From positions 1 through 61,058 of the forward strand of contig JAJUHJ010000002.1 in the NCBI GenBank assembly GCA_029279965.1: a stretch of DNA of 61,058 nucleotides, given 5' to 3'. The stretch comes from Phyllobacteriaceae bacterium (GTDB lineage: Bacteria > Pseudomonadota > Alphaproteobacteria > Rhizobiales > Rhizobiaceae). Made by a program: the position numbers and the translations under genes. Shown here in pieces: positions 40,872 through 50,227 of the stretch (positions are counted from its first letter, which is position 1; each line of letters opens with the position of its first letter). The notes under the pieces were generated by a model. That model was not told the origin of the DNA. It made no database searches and saw only the letters and a list, made by a program, of their open reading frames with translations.

Positions 40872-41900
40872 ATGCGGCGTTTTCATATCATGCGGCTGGC
40901 TTGCGCTGGTCTTTTCCTTGTGCTGGCAACCCTGCTACCGGCTCAGGCGGAGCCGCTGGCCAAGGATCTGTTCGGCGCCAAGGCGCTGCCGGCAGCCACC
41001 AAGCCCGCCGTTCACGGTTTTTATTCCAAGGGTTGTTTTGCCGGAGGCGTCGCAATCGCGCCCGACGGGCCCCATTGGCAGGCCATGCGCCTTTCGCGCA
41101 ATCGGCGCTGGGGTCATCCCGATCTCGTCCGTTTGGTCGAGCGCCTGTCGCGCGAGGCGGTAGCCGATGGCTGGCCCGGATTGCTCCTGGGCGACTTCTC
41201 CCAGCCGCGCGGCGGGCCGATGCTGACTGGCCACGCTTCGCATCAGGTGGGCCTGGACGCGGACATCTGGTTCACGCCCATGCCGAAGCAGCGCATGAGC
41301 ATCGTCGAGCGCGAGAAGGTAAGCGCCGTCTCGATGCTCAAGGACGACTCGCTCCATGTCGATGATCGAAAGTGGACGTCCGCCCACGAAGGCTTGCTGC
41401 GCCGGGCGGCAAGCTATCCGCAAGTGGAACGGATTTTCGTACATCCGGGCATCAAGAAAAAGCTGTGCGACACGGTTGGCGGGGATCGTTCCTGGCTCAG
41501 GAAAATTCGTCCCTTCTGGGGACACCATTATCATTTCCATATTCGTATCGGCTGTCCGGAGGACTCGCCCGGCTGCCGTACGCAGGCCGCGACGCCACCT
41601 GGCGAGGGATGTGACGATTCCCTTGCGTGGTGGTTCACCGAGGAACCGTGGAAGCCTGCCGACGGACCGGAACAACCGAGGGCGCGCGACGTCATGACCA
41701 TGCAGGCATTGCCGAATGCTTGTCGCGCCGTCCTTGCCGCCCCTGCTCCGCCCTCTGAGGCTGCTGTGACACTCGCCGGACCGGAGGACCTGCCCAACCT
41801 TGCGGAGCGGCCGGCACTGGTCGAAAGTACAGATCCAGGCTCCCAGCTCATGTCGTTGCAGCCGGCCGATGTCCCCTTGCCGACGCCAAGGCCGTTTTAA
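40872..41900 (+). CDS. mepA: penicillin-insensitive murein endopeptidase
   Basis: Periplasmic metallo-endopeptidase (MepA/LAS type) cleaving cross-links in peptidoglycan. 342 residues with an N-terminal signal peptide (MRRFHIMRLACAGLFLVLAT, cleavage near PAQA-EP). Zinc-site motifs are present: the H..D segment GHASHQVGLDADIWF and the C-terminal WGHHYHFHIRIGCP, plus RIFVHPGIKKKLC between. The ATG at 40872 has GGAGGGA immediately upstream; the extended reading from 40698 lies inside the preceding gene. A long proline-rich tail follows the catalytic domain. Confidence 0.93.
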   Translation: MRRFHIMRLACAGLFLVLATLLPAQAEPLAKDLFGAKALPAATKPAVHGFYSKGCFAGGVAIAPDGPHWQAMRLSRNRRWGHPDLVRLVERLSREAVADGWPGLLLGDFSQPRGGPMLTGHASHQVGLDADIWFTPMPKQRMSIVEREKVSAVSMLKDDSLHVDDRKWTSAHEGLLRRAASYPQVERIFVHPGIKKKLCDTVGGDRSWLRKIRPFWGHHYHFHIRIGCPEDSPGCRTQAATPPGEGCDDSLAWWFTEEPWKPADGPEQPRARDVMTMQALPNACRAVLAAPAPPSEAAVTLAGPEDLPNLAERPALVESTDPGSQLMSLQPADVPLPTPRPF

Positions 41901-41911
41901 TAAATCTGAAG

Positions 41912-41931
41912 AAAGCCTGCCGGACGGCTTT
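41912..41931 (+). terminator. candidate terminator after mepA
   Basis: AAAGCC (41912-41917) pairs with GGCTTT (41926-41931) around an 8-base loop, 11 bp after the mepA stop, with one further T. A short stem and short T run make it only moderately likely. Confidence 0.4.
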
Positions 41932-42003
41932 TCAGCGCCACCGCGGTCGCTTATAGAGCTTCAACCAATTTAAGCTCGCGGACGCAACATCCGGAAACGT
42001 GTC

Positions 42004-42393
42004 TTGACCCGCCGCAATGTCGCGCTCATCGCGCATGATCAGAAGAAGGACGATATGGTCGCATTTGCCCGCGACCATCAGGCGTATCTTTCTGGTTGCG
42101 ATCTCATAGCCACGGGCACGACCGGCGGGCGCATCGCGGCGGCTTGTCCCGGTCTCGACATCAGGCGCCTGAAAAGCGGCCCCCTCGGAGGGGATCAGCA
42201 GATCGGCGCTTTGATCGCTGAACGCGCCGTCGACATGGTCATTTTTTTCGTCGATCCGCTGACGCCGATGCCGCATGATGTGGATGTGAAAGCATTGATG
42301 CGGCTTGCGATCGTCTATGATATTCCGATGGCGCTGAACCGGGCGACCGCAGAAATCCTGCTGCGGCAGGAAAGAACGGGCAGTTCCGGTTAG
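42004..42393 (+). CDS. mgsA: methylglyoxal synthase
   Basis: Converts dihydroxyacetone phosphate to methylglyoxal and phosphate. 129 residues. All family motifs are visible: [12 protein letters not shown] (catalytic Asp near the N-terminus), ATGTTGGRI phosphate loop, [14 protein letters not shown] with the key Asp, and [22 protein letters not shown] with the catalytic His. The reading begins at a TTG codon; no in-frame ATG or GTG with family-like sequence exists upstream, so TTG initiation is likely. Located upstream of glk, both concerned with hexose/triose flux. Confidence 0.93.
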   Translation: MTRRNVALIAHDQKKDDMVAFARDHQAYLSGCDLIATGTTGGRIAAACPGLDIRRLKSGPLGGDQQIGALIAERAVDMVIFFVDPLTPMPHDVDVKALMRLAIVYDIPMALNRATAEILLRQERTGSSG

Positions 42394-42507
42394 CGCACCG
42401 GAATTCAGTGTTTGGAATGCATGAGCGTGGATGTAATGAAATAGCATGCCCTCTGCGTCCAAAAACGCACGGAGCGCTGGCACCAACAAAGAGGCTCGCA
42501 TACTGAC

Positions 42508-43533
42508 ATGGCATATTCGACCGATCATGATTCGGTGCTGGATTTCCCGATCCTCATCGGTGATATCGGCGGGACGAATGCCCGTTTTGCGATCGTCGTC
42601 GACTCCTATGCCGAGCCACGCGAGTTCCCGGTGGTGCAAACGGCGGACCACGAAACCATCGACGACGCGATCCAGAGCATTCTCGATCAGACCAGCCTTT
42701 TGCCGCGTTCAGCCGTTCTTGCCGTGGCCGGTCCCCCTGACGGGGACGAAATCGATCTGACGAACTGCGACTGGGTGGTCAGGCCGCAGCGGATGATGGA
42801 GATTTTCGGGCTTCGCGACATCGTTGTGCTCAACGATTTCGAGGCGCAGGCACTTGCTGTGGTGGCGTTGGGCGAGGAGCATCTGGAAAAAATCGGCGGT
42901 GGGGAAGCCGAGACGACCGGAAGCCGAGTCGTCCTCGGGCCGGGTACCGGGCTCGGCGTGGCCGGGCTGGTGCATGCCCGCCGCACCTGGGTTCCTGTCC
43001 CCGGCGAGGGCGGCCACATGGATCTCGGGCCGCGCACGCCGCGCGATTGTGAGATTTTCCCGCATCTGGAAAAGATCGGAGGGCGTGTGTCGGCCGAGCA
43101 GGTCCTGTGCGGACGGGGTCTGGTGAACCTCTATCGGGCGATAGCAACGGCTGACGGAAAGGACGCCGTTTTCCGCACGCCGGAGGAAATCACCACTGCT
43201 GGACTTTCCCGTGGTGAGCCGATCGCGGTCGAGGCGTTGGATCTCTTCGTCACTTATCTGGGCCGGATTGCCGGCGATCTTGGGCTCGTCTTCATGAGCC
43301 GGGGGGGCGTGTTTTTAACAGGCGGCATTGCGCAGAAGATCGTGCCGGCTTTGAAAAGCGGCTCGTTTCGCGCCGCCTTCGAGGACAAGGCGCCGCACAA
43401 CGACCTGATGGCCACGCTGCCTGTATTCGTCATCACACATCCCTTGGCTGCGCTTACCGGCCTTGCCGCCTATGCCCGCACCCCGGCGCGCTTCGGCGTC
43501 GAGACGGCGGGCCGGCGCTGGCGGATGCACTGA
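42508..43533 (+). CDS. glk: glucokinase
   Basis: ATP-dependent kinase of the E. coli-type glucokinase family (not ROK), phosphorylating glucose to glucose-6-phosphate for the Entner-Doudoroff and pentose phosphate pathways (gnd is in this window). 341 residues. Motifs: [13 protein letters not shown] (phosphate 1), [43 protein letters not shown] and [17 protein letters not shown] start at 42508, 114 bp after mgsA. Confidence 0.96.
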   Translation: MAYSTDHDSVLDFPILIGDIGGTNARFAIVVDSYAEPREFPVVQTADHETIDDAIQSILDQTSLLPRSAVLAVAGPPDGDEIDLTNCDWVVRPQRMMEIFGLRDIVVLNDFEAQALAVVALGEEHLEKIGGGEAETTGSRVVLGPGTGLGVAGLVHARRTWVPVPGEGGHMDLGPRTPRDCEIFPHLEKIGGRVSAEQVLCGRGLVNLYRAIATADGKDAVFRTPEEITTAGLSRGEPIAVEALDLFVTYLGRIAGDLGLVFMSRGGVFLTGGIAQKIVPALKSGSFRAAFEDKAPHNDLMATLPVFVITHPLAALTGLAAYARTPARFGVETAGRRWRMH

Positions 43534-43637
43534 AGCGGGCTGGCAGGCAGCATTTGCATGCGCGCGATTGATGGGGCATACGCTGCGCGGGTTAAGACCG
43601 CCGCCGCCAGGCGGCCGCCGGCAACGGAACATCAGAT

Positions 43638-45476
43638 TTGGCCGTAACAGCGCTCAACAAAAAGGCCGATACGGGCGAAGTGGTCGCCGTCATACGCCGC
43701 GTCCTGGCGGAGAACGGCCGCGATTTCGTTCCGCAATATGTCCTTGCCGCCATCTGCATGCTGGCCATCGCCGCAACCACGGCGTTCTCCGCCTGGATCA
43801 TGCGCGACATCATCGATGAGGTCTTTTATCGCCAAAGGTGGAGTCTCGTCGGCTGGATCTGCGCCTCGATCATCATCGCTTTCACGATTCGCGGCTTTGC
43901 CACCTATGGACAAGCGGTGCTTCTGGCTGTGGTCGGCAACAACATCGTCGCCCGATATCAGCGCCGTATCTTTGACCATCTCATGCGGCTCGACATCGGC
44001 TTTTTCACAAGTACGCGTTCCGGCCAGCTTGCCGCCCAGATCAACCAGAATGTCACGGGCATCCGCGACCTTCTGAACATGACGCTCTCCGCGGTCGCGC
44101 GCGACCTGGTGTCCCTTGTCGGGCTCGTCGCCGTCATGGTGTCGATGGACCCGCTGCTCTCCATGATCGCGCTCGTCGTCGGTCCGCCGCTGGTTTATGG
44201 GGTAAATTACCTGATGCGGCGCCTGCGGCAGGTCACACGGGAGGCGATCGTGATCAACTCGCGCCTGCTTGGTGCCATGCAGGAGGCCGTGCAGGGCATT
44301 GCCATCATCAAGGCATTCACGATGGAAAAGGTGTTGGCGGACAGGATGTCCGGGCTCATCGACCACGCCGAAAACCGTACCAACAAGATCGCCCGCGTCT
44401 CCGAACGGCTGGGGCCGATCACCGAAATCCTGGCCGGGCTGGCGATTGCCGCAGTGGTTGCGTATGCGGCCTGGCGCGCATCGGTGAGCGCAGAGCCGCC
44501 GGGGTCCGTCTTCGCCTTCATCACCGCGCTGCTGCTTGCCTATGATCCCGTGCGCAAACTTGCCCGCGTTCAGGTGAATATCGAGCGGGCCCTGGTGAAT
44601 GCGCGCATGATTTACGAACTTTTGGACATTGAGCCGCAGCAGGGCGATGCGTCGAACGCGGGGACGCTCAAGGTATCTGAGGGCAATGTCCGCTTCGAGA
44701 ACGTTCGTTTTTCATATGGCGAGCATATGCCGGTGCTGAACGGGGTAAGCCTGGAAGCGACGGCAGGCAGAACGACGGCCATTGTGGGACCTTCAGGGGC
44801 TGGAAAATCGACGCTTTTTGCGCTTCTCCAGCGCTTTTACGACCTCGACGGCGGGCGCATTGTCATCGACGGGCAGGACATCGCGCGGGTCACTAAAAAC
44901 TCCCTGCGCTCGGCCATCGCCTATGTTTCGCAGCATCCGTATCTCTTCGAGGGATCGATCCGGGACAACATCCGGTATGGGCGGCCCGATGCAACAGACG
45001 CGGAGGTGGAAGAGGCTGCACGGCTTGCCAATGCCCATGACTTCGTCCTGCAGCAACCGCAGGGCTTTGACACACTCGTGGGTGAGAACGGCGTTACGCT
45101 TTCGGGCGGGCAGCGTCAGCGCATTTCGATCGCCCGCGCGATCGTCCGCGATGCGCCGATCCTGCTTCTGGACGAAGCGACATCCGCTCTCGACAACGAA
45201 TCCGAAGCCAAGGTGCAGCAGGCGTTGGAAAAGGTGATGGCGGGACGTACGACACTGGTGATCGCACATCGGCTTTCGACCGTGGTGAATGCGGATCATA
45301 TCGTGGTGCTGGAGGAGGGGAACCTGGTCGAACAGGGCACGCACCGCGCGCTGGTGAAGAAGCCGCATGGCGTCTATGCGCGCTTTCACCGGATGCAGAT
45401 GGAAAAGGCTGAGGACCTGCTGGGCGAAAATCCGCCCGCATCCCCGCAGGCCGAAGAAACCGAGGAGCGGCACTGA
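43638..45476 (+). CDS. ABC exporter, fused permease/ATPase (MsbA-like)
   Basis: 612-residue half-transporter. The N-terminal six-helix ABC transmembrane domain (residues about 35-310) is followed by a nucleotide-binding domain: Walker [16 protein letters not shown], signature [15 protein letters not shown], Walker [13 protein letters not shown] and the switch His in VIAHRLSTV. Works as a homodimer exporting lipid-like or other substrates; MsbA-like in general, cargo not determinable. A TTG at 43638 begins the reading (GGAA upstream is weak); no better in-frame start precedes the membrane domain. Overlaps dapB by one base. Confidence 0.88.
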   Translation: MAVTALNKKADTGEVVAVIRRVLAENGRDFVPQYVLAAICMLAIAATTAFSAWIMRDIIDEVFYRQRWSLVGWICASIIIAFTIRGFATYGQAVLLAVVGNNIVARYQRRIFDHLMRLDIGFFTSTRSGQLAAQINQNVTGIRDLLNMTLSAVARDLVSLVGLVAVMVSMDPLLSMIALVVGPPLVYGVNYLMRRLRQVTREAIVINSRLLGAMQEAVQGIAIIKAFTMEKVLADRMSGLIDHAENRTNKIARVSERLGPITEILAGLAIAAVVAYAAWRASVSAEPPGSVFAFITALLLAYDPVRKLARVQVNIERALVNARMIYELLDIEPQQGDASNAGTLKVSEGNVRFENVRFSYGEHMPVLNGVSLEATAGRTTAIVGPSGAGKSTLFALLQRFYDLDGGRIVIDGQDIARVTKNSLRSAIAYVSQHPYLFEGSIRDNIRYGRPDATDAEVEEAARLANAHDFVLQQPQGFDTLVGENGVTLSGGQRQRISIARAIVRDAPILLLDEATSALDNESEAKVQQALEKVMAGRTTLVIAHRLSTVVNADHIVVLEEGNLVEQGTHRALVKKPHGVYARFHRMQMEKAEDLLGENPPASPQAEETEERH

Positions 45477-46291
45477 TGAGCAGCGATATGGGGCTCGTGG
45501 TTGTGGGCGTTGGCGGGCGCATGGGGCAGGAACTCATCCGCGCTATCCACGCGACGGATGGCGCATATGTTGCCGGCGCCGTGGAACGGGCCGGTTCCCC
45601 GCATCTCGGCAAGGATGCGGGCGAACTTGCGGGGATCGGCGCCATAAACGTCGAGATCGGAGACGATCCGCTGCCGGTTTTTGCAAAAGCCGACGGCGTG
45701 CTGGATTTCACTGCGCCCACCGCAAGCGTGGAGTTTGCCGGTTATGCGGCTCAGGCCCGCATCGTTCACATCATCGGCACCACCGGTCTTTCCGCCGAGC
45801 AAGAACAAAGCATTGCTGCGGCTGCCCGTCATGCAACGATCGTTAAATCGGGCAATATGAGTCTCGGCATCAATCTCCTTTCCGTTCTTGTCAGGCAGGC
45901 GGCCAAGGCATTGGAGGCGGATGACTTCGATGTCGAGGTGCTGGAGATGCATCACCGCCATAAGGTTGACGCACCATCGGGAACGGCGCTCCTCCTTGGC
46001 GAGGCCGCGGCTGAAGGTCGAGGCGTCCGATTGGAAGAGGAGAGTGTGCGCGTGCGTGACGGCCACACCGGCGCGCGCAAAAAGGGCGCCATCGGCTTTG
46101 CCACGCTGCGTGGCGGCTCGGTGGTCGGCGATCATTCGGTCATCCTCGCAGGCCCTGGAGAGCGCATTACTCTTTCCCATAGTGCCGAGGACCGCGGCAT
46201 TTTTGCGCGTGGCGCGGTAAAGGCAGCGCTCTGGGCACGAGACAGGAAGCCCGGCCTTTATTCCATGCAAGACGTTCTCGGCCTCAGCTGA
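45476..46291 (+). CDS. dapB: 4-hydroxy-tetrahydrodipicolinate reductase
   Basis: NAD(P)H-dependent reductase of the lysine/diaminopimelate pathway, supplying peptidoglycan precursor. 271 residues. Rossmann motif [16 protein letters not shown], then GTTGLS and [11 protein letters not shown], and the signature [21 protein letters not shown] with the catalytic His-His and Lys. ATG overlaps the ABC exporter stop (TGATG). Followed by the tRNA-Leu gene 100 bp downstream. Confidence 0.97.
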   Translation: MSSDMGLVVVGVGGRMGQELIRAIHATDGAYVAGAVERAGSPHLGKDAGELAGIGAINVEIGDDPLPVFAKADGVLDFTAPTASVEFAGYAAQARIVHIIGTTGLSAEQEQSIAAAARHATIVKSGNMSLGINLLSVLVRQAAKALEADDFDVEVLEMHHRHKVDAPSGTALLLGEAAAEGRGVRLEEESVRVRDGHTGARKKGAIGFATLRGGSVVGDHSVILAGPGERITLSHSAEDRGIFARGAVKAALWARDRKPGLYSMQDVLGLS

Positions 46292-46391
46292 GCTCAGAGC
46301 ATGTCGGGAGCAGACCCCGCGCCACAGGCAGGAAATCTCACATACCGCGTTGACACGGCTCGCTGTGCCGCTTACATCGGCTGCGCACCTT

Positions 46392-46476
46392 GCCCAGGTG
46401 GCGGAATTGGTAGACGCGCACGGTTCAGGTCCGTGTGCCGCGAGGCGTGGAGGTTCGAGTCCTCTCCTGGGCACCA
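46392..46476 (+). tRNA. tRNA-Leu (anticodon CAG)
   Basis: Complete 85-base type-II tRNA, including the encoded CCA. Acceptor arms GCCCAGG (46392-46398) and CCTGGGC (46466-46472) pair perfectly; the anticodon stem CACGG/CCGTG carries the loop TTCAGGT with anticodon CAG at 46426-46428, reading CUG. A long variable arm and TTCGAGT T-loop are typical of tRNA-Leu. Apparent ORFs across it are chance readings. Confidence 0.97.
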
Positions 46477-46684
46477 AAACCCTTCGTGAGTTCCCCCGGT
46501 TTCTCCAGCAGCAGGACGGCAAAATATTTCTGCGTCTGATATGGAATGCAGAAGTAAACGGGAGCGATTATCTACATCGCATTTTCTCTGGGCGACCGGC
46601 AAAAATGGTCTTAACATTGCCGGGAGAGGCCGTTCCCGGGACATTGCCGGAGCAAACCACCACGGCAGTGAAACCCCTGCGGTT

Positions 46685-47377
46685 TTGGAGAAGACGATCA
46701 TCGACGCGTCATCGTGCAGGGTTCAACAATTTATCCAGGCAAACTTGCCCGTTGCTCCAGTGCCGACCGTGCCCGAGCTTCGTTTGCACAGAGCCGGCCC
46801 CAAGAGCCGACTATCGCGTCTTGCGGAACTTGATGAAGATTTCGGTGCTCCGTATTGGGCTTACGAGTGGGGTGGCGGTCTCGCGTTGGCGCGCCACATT
46901 CTGGATCACCCCGAGATCGTCGTGGGGCGCAAAGTCCTCGATCTTGGCGCCGGGTCCGGGATCGTCGCTATTGCTGCTGCCAAGTCAGGAGCAAGAAAAG
47001 TCATCGCTGCCGATACGGATCGATATGCCTTGGCTGCCATACGCCTTAACGCTGCGGTCAACGAGGTCAGGGTTCTGGCTTTCCTCGGCGATATGACGTC
47101 CGAAGCGCCGCCGGCGGTAGATGTCGTGCTGGTTGGTGATCTTTTTTACGCGCAGGACCTTGCGCAGCGGGTTACGACATTTCTCGAACGATGCATTGAA
47201 TGCAACATCGAGATATTGATCGGCGATCCAAAGCGCGCCTTCCTGCCCCGCGCACGGCTCGAATTGCTGGCCGAGTATCCCGGGTCGGATTTTGGATGCG
47301 GCAAAAGAAGCGAGCAGATGCAGAATGCTGTTTTTGCCTTCAAAGCCTGCGGCGCTGCTCGTCCGATGACCATCTGA
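46685..47377 (+). CDS. class I SAM methyltransferase, ETFB lysine methyltransferase-like
   Basis: SAM-dependent methyltransferase of about 230 residues related to the bacterial electron-transfer-flavoprotein-beta lysine methyltransferase and the nicotinamide N-methyltransferase-like group. Motifs: WAYEWGGGLALARHILD, VVGRKVLDLGAGSGIVAIAAAKSGA (motif I), AADTDRYALAAIRLNAA and VLVGDLFYAQDL. The reading can begin at an ATG at 46541 (278 residues), but homologous N-termini begin near the RVQQFIQANLPV segment, so a TTG at 46685 is preferred; the start is uncertain. Substrate not certain. Confidence 0.75.
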   Translation: MEKTIIDASSCRVQQFIQANLPVAPVPTVPELRLHRAGPKSRLSRLAELDEDFGAPYWAYEWGGGLALARHILDHPEIVVGRKVLDLGAGSGIVAIAAAKSGARKVIAADTDRYALAAIRLNAAVNEVRVLAFLGDMTSEAPPAVDVVLVGDLFYAQDLAQRVTTFLERCIECNIEILIGDPKRAFLPRARLELLAEYPGSDFGCGKRSEQMQNAVFAFKACGAARPMTI

Positions 47378-47387
47378 TGCGAAATGT

Positions 47388-48920
47388 TCAAGCGGCGTGG
47401 GACAGGCGGTCGCCGGGCAGGCGGTAGGATATGGCCTCGGCAAGATGAATGGGCCCGACCTGCTGTTGTCCGTCAAGATCGGCCAGAGTGCGCGCCACCT
47501 TGAGAACGCGGTGATAGGCTCTGGCTGAAAGACCCATTTTCTCGCTGGCATCTTCCAGCATCGCCAGCCCGGCCGCATCAGGTGTTGCAACCGTTTCTAC
47601 CATCGCTGCCGGGCAGCGCGCGTTGGTGGTGGCGCCCGGCATGCCGAGCGCTTCGTAACGCTCCTTCTGTATCTCGCGCGCCCGTGCCACGCGGTCGGCC
47701 ACGGCAGCACTCGGCTCTGCCTCCGAGCGGCGGATGAGGTCGCTGGCGGTAACAGAGGGAACGTCGATGCGAAGGTCGATGCGATCGATCAACGGCCCGG
47801 AAAGCCTTGCCTGATAGTCCGTCTGGCAGCGCGGCCCGCGTGCACAGCGATGACCCGGCTCTCCGGCCTTGCCGCAGCGACAGGGGTTCATGGCTGCCAC
47901 GAGTTGGATCTGGGCTGGATAACTCACCCGGTGATTGGCGCGCGCGATGACGCATTCGCCGCTTTCCAGCGGCTGGCGCAGCGAATCGAGCACCTGTGGG
48001 GTGAATTCCGGCAATTCGTCCAGAAAGAGGACGCCATTATGGGCAAGCGATACCTCGCCCGGCCTGGCGCGCATTCCGCCGCCCACCATGGCCGCCATGG
48101 ATGCAGAATGATGGGGCGCGCGGAAGGGCCGCCTATCGGAAAGGCGACCGTCTGCCAGCTCTCCGGCAATGGAAGCGACCATGGATACCTCCAGAAGCTC
48201 TCCCGGCGAGAGCGGAGGCAGAATCGAGGGAAGACGCTGGGCGAGCAGGGATTTTCCAGCACCTGGCGGCCCTATCATCAGGAGATGGTGGCCCCCGGCG
48301 GCGGCCACCTCGAGCGCCCGCCTCGCGCTTTCCTGTCCCTTGATTTCAGCGAGGTCCGGAAGTGTTCCAGGCGTGGGCCCAAGCGCCGCTTCCGGTCGCC
48401 TCATCACTTGTGTACCGCGAAAATGATTGGCCAGCGCGATGAGGCTGTGCGGCGCCAGAATGTCCAGCTCTGCACTCGCCCAGGCGGCCTCCGAGCCGCA
48501 TTCATGCGGACATATGAGGCCCTTTCCCATTGCATTGGCACTGATTGCCGCGGGCAGAACGCCGGCCACGCGCGCCACAGTGCCGTCCAGCGCCAGTTCG
48601 CCGAGTACCACATAATCCTCGAGCGCGTCGGCCGGCAGGGCACCCAGGGCTGCCATGAGGCCGAGCGCGATCGGCAGATCGTAGTGGCTTCCCTCCTTGG
48701 GAAGATCGGCCGGTGCCAGATTGATGGTAACCCGCTTCGGCGGCATGGAGAGGCCCGACGCATGAAGCGCTGCCTGCACTCTTTCACGGCTTTCCGTCAC
48801 CGCCTTGTCGCCCAGGCCGACGATCTGCATCCCCATCTTGCCTGGAGCGACCATTACCTGCACGTCGACGGGAACAGCATCGATCCCCTCGAACGCGATC
48901 GTACGCACGCGCGAAACCAC
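47388..48920 (-). CDS. comM: YifB/ComM-family AAA+ ATPase (Mg-chelatase-like)
   Basis: 510-residue AAA+ ATPase of the ComM/YifB family, a helicase that promotes branch migration during natural transformation in some bacteria. Lon-protease-like N-terminal domain (about 1-170), Walker A GPPGAGKSLLAQRLPS, Walker B LFLDELPEF, a zinc-like cysteine cluster (MNPCRCGKAGEPGHRCARGPRC), then Mg_chelatase C-terminal domain with VARTLADLDG. A GTG at 48920 with AGGGGG upstream gives the family start VVSRVRTIAFEGID; an extended reading to 48950 is possible. Convergent with the methyltransferase gene. Confidence 0.93.
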   Translation of the reverse strand: MVSRVRTIAFEGIDAVPVDVQVMVAPGKMGMQIVGLGDKAVTESRERVQAALHASGLSMPPKRVTINLAPADLPKEGSHYDLPIALGLMAALGALPADALEDYVVLGELALDGTVARVAGVLPAAISANAMGKGLICPHECGSEAAWASAELDILAPHSLIALANHFRGTQVMRRPEAALGPTPGTLPDLAEIKGQESARRALEVAAAGGHHLLMIGPPGAGKSLLAQRLPSILPPLSPGELLEVSMVASIAGELADGRLSDRRPFRAPHHSASMAAMVGGGMRARPGEVSLAHNGVLFLDELPEFTPQVLDSLRQPLESGECVIARANHRVSYPAQIQLVAAMNPCRCGKAGEPGHRCARGPRCQTDYQARLSGPLIDRIDLRIDVPSVTASDLIRRSEAEPSAAVADRVARAREIQKERYEALGMPGATTNARCPAAMVETVATPDAAGLAMLEDASEKMGLSARAYHRVLKVARTLADLDGQQQVGPIHLAEAISYRLPGDRLSHAA

Positions 48921-49253
48921 GAATCCCCCTTGCGGCACCCCCTGCCGCATTATCGCACCAGCCGGTGGCCGAACCGGCCGTCAAAGCAAATGCGTCAATT
49001 TAATTAAGGCGCGTCTGTGCACCCGGATGGAGGCACAGGGCCCAAGCCCGATGGGGAAATCAAGCACAACTAGGGGGTGCGAGGCAACTGTATACTCACG
49101 CCGCCTTCCAGCGGTCCCGATGCGGGATGCACATCGGGCAGAATGACCGATTGCGATGGGGGGTACCGCCTGAAAACCGGAAAACGGTTTTCAGAAAGTA
49201 CGAGGCGTTGGATTCAATAAAACAGCGCGTCCCGAAATGGAGGTATGGGCGCT
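48921..49253. other. 333-bp intergenic region with strong hairpin, between comM and rpsU
   Basis: No protein gene is convincing here. The clearest structure is a perfect inverted repeat at 49170-49194 (10-bp arms CTGAAAACCG/CGGTTTTCAG around GAAAA), which could serve as a terminator after rpsU on the minus strand or be part of a dispersed repeat. No promoter is clear. Confidence 0.6.
49170..49194. terminator. 25-base hairpin downstream of rpsU
   Basis: Perfect 10+10 stem with a five-base loop GAAAA. It lies about 60 bp past the 3' end of rpsU (minus strand). No T tract follows in the minus direction, so its role as an intrinsic terminator is uncertain; the AT-rich stem is also symmetric in sequence. 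Confidence 0.4.
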
Positions 49254-49481
49254 TTAAGCCGCGCGCTTCTTCCTTGGCAGAAGCCCTTCGCGCTGGGCCT
49301 GCTTGCGTGCGAGCTTGCGTGCGCGGCGAATGGCTTCGGCCCGCTCGCGCGCCCGCCGCTCGGAGGGCTTCTCATAGGAGCGGCGAGACTTCATCTCGCG
49401 GAAAACACCCTCGCGCTGCATTTTCTTTTTCAGGACTTTCAGAGCCTGATCGACATTGTTGTCGCGAACGATAACTTGCAA
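49254..49481 (-). CDS. rpsU: 30S ribosomal protein S21
   Basis: 75-residue basic ribosomal protein that assists initiation through contact with the 16S 3' end. The N-terminal pattern [20 protein letters not shown] and a highly basic remainder ([20 protein letters not shown]) are unmistakable. The start codon is TTG at 49481 with GAAGGAAG 4 bases ahead; no in-frame ATG is present nearby. The leader contains two strong hairpins (49520-49605). Isolated from the cys operon by 190 bp. Confidence 0.95.
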   Translation of the reverse strand: MQVIVRDNNVDQALKVLKKKMQREGVFREMKSRRSYEKPSERRARERAEAIRRARKLARKQAQREGLLPRKKRAA

Positions 49482-49671
49482 TGTTCTTCCTTCTTCCGGT
49501 TGGTGTTGAGGTCACGAGCCGGGCCCGAGCTGGCGGAGCGCCTGGGCCCGAATACAGATGCCGCCCCGCACGGGCTGCTCGACTCGATAAGGCATTCGAG
49601 CAGCCGTATATCCCTTACGGGCAAAGATCGCAATATAGTGCGGCGGCTGCCTCTTTTTAAGGGCGGCGGAT
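49482..49671 (-). promoter_or_regulatory. rpsU leader with two strong inverted repeats
   Basis: The 190-bp gap between the DUF934 gene and rpsU holds CGGGCCC (49520-49526)/GGGCCCG (49544-49550), and a perfect 10-bp stem GGCTGCTCGA (49573-49582)/TCGAGCAGCC (49596-49605). Depending on the transcript start, these could be a leader structure controlling S21 or the 3' end of the cys operon transcript. Confidence 0.45.
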
Positions 49672-50223
49672 CTATTCCGATACGGAAGGCTGCGCCATCC
49701 GGCGCCAGGCGTAGCTTCCGCGTGCTCCCGGCGTGGCGGCGCTTGGCTGGTAATGCAGCGGGATACCGCCGGTACGTCCCGCTTCGAGCCGGGCCAGCGC
49801 CACAGGGTTCGTCACTTCCAGACTCGTAAAGCCGCACCGCAGCATGTGCGAGATCTGATCGATCAGCACATCGCCCGTAGCGCGGATTTCACCACGGAAG
49901 CCGTACCGCGAACGCAGAAGCTCGGCTTTGGAATAGCTGCGCCCGTCATTGAAGACCGGGAATGCCAAAGCCACGAGCGGCAGACGGTCAAGGAAGGGCA
50001 AAAGCGGATCGATCCCTTCGCCGGGCAGCACCTCCACCCCCATCCGGGCGATAGCGGCATCACGAATGCCCGGATCGAGATCGAGGAAGACAGCCAGCGG
50101 CAGGATCACCCTTTCCGCCCCGTCGACCGCCTCCGCCGTTTCAGCACGCTGCCATACGTTGTCGCTAAAACCGCTGGCGGTCCAGAGTTTCGCTTCCATC
50201 ACAGTGGGCTCGCTCGCGCTCAT
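49672..50223 (-). CDS. DUF934 protein, sulfur-assimilation operon
   Basis: 183-residue conserved protein of the DUF934 family, which is commonly encoded after cysH. The core LDPGIRDAAIARMGVEVLPGEGIDPLLPFLDRLPLVALAFPVFNDGR and the region YGFRGEIRATGDVLIDQISHMLRCGF are recognisable. The biochemical role is unproven; a role in sulfite reduction or as an oxidoreductase partner is suspected from context. Starts 4 bp after the cysH stop, last gene in the minus-strand operon. No signal peptide or membrane segment is seen. Confidence 0.85.
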   Translation of the reverse strand: MSASEPTVMEAKLWTASGFSDNVWQRAETAEAVDGAERVILPLAVFLDLDPGIRDAAIARMGVEVLPGEGIDPLLPFLDRLPLVALAFPVFNDGRSYSKAELLRSRYGFRGEIRATGDVLIDQISHMLRCGFTSLEVTNPVALARLEAGRTGGIPLHYQPSAATPGARGSYAWRRMAQPSVSE

Positions 50224-50227
50224 TTCG

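Noticed and set aside
46350-47096. 248-codon frame reading through tRNA-Leu
   Set aside because: The tRNA folds perfectly and the methyltransferase motifs are in another frame.
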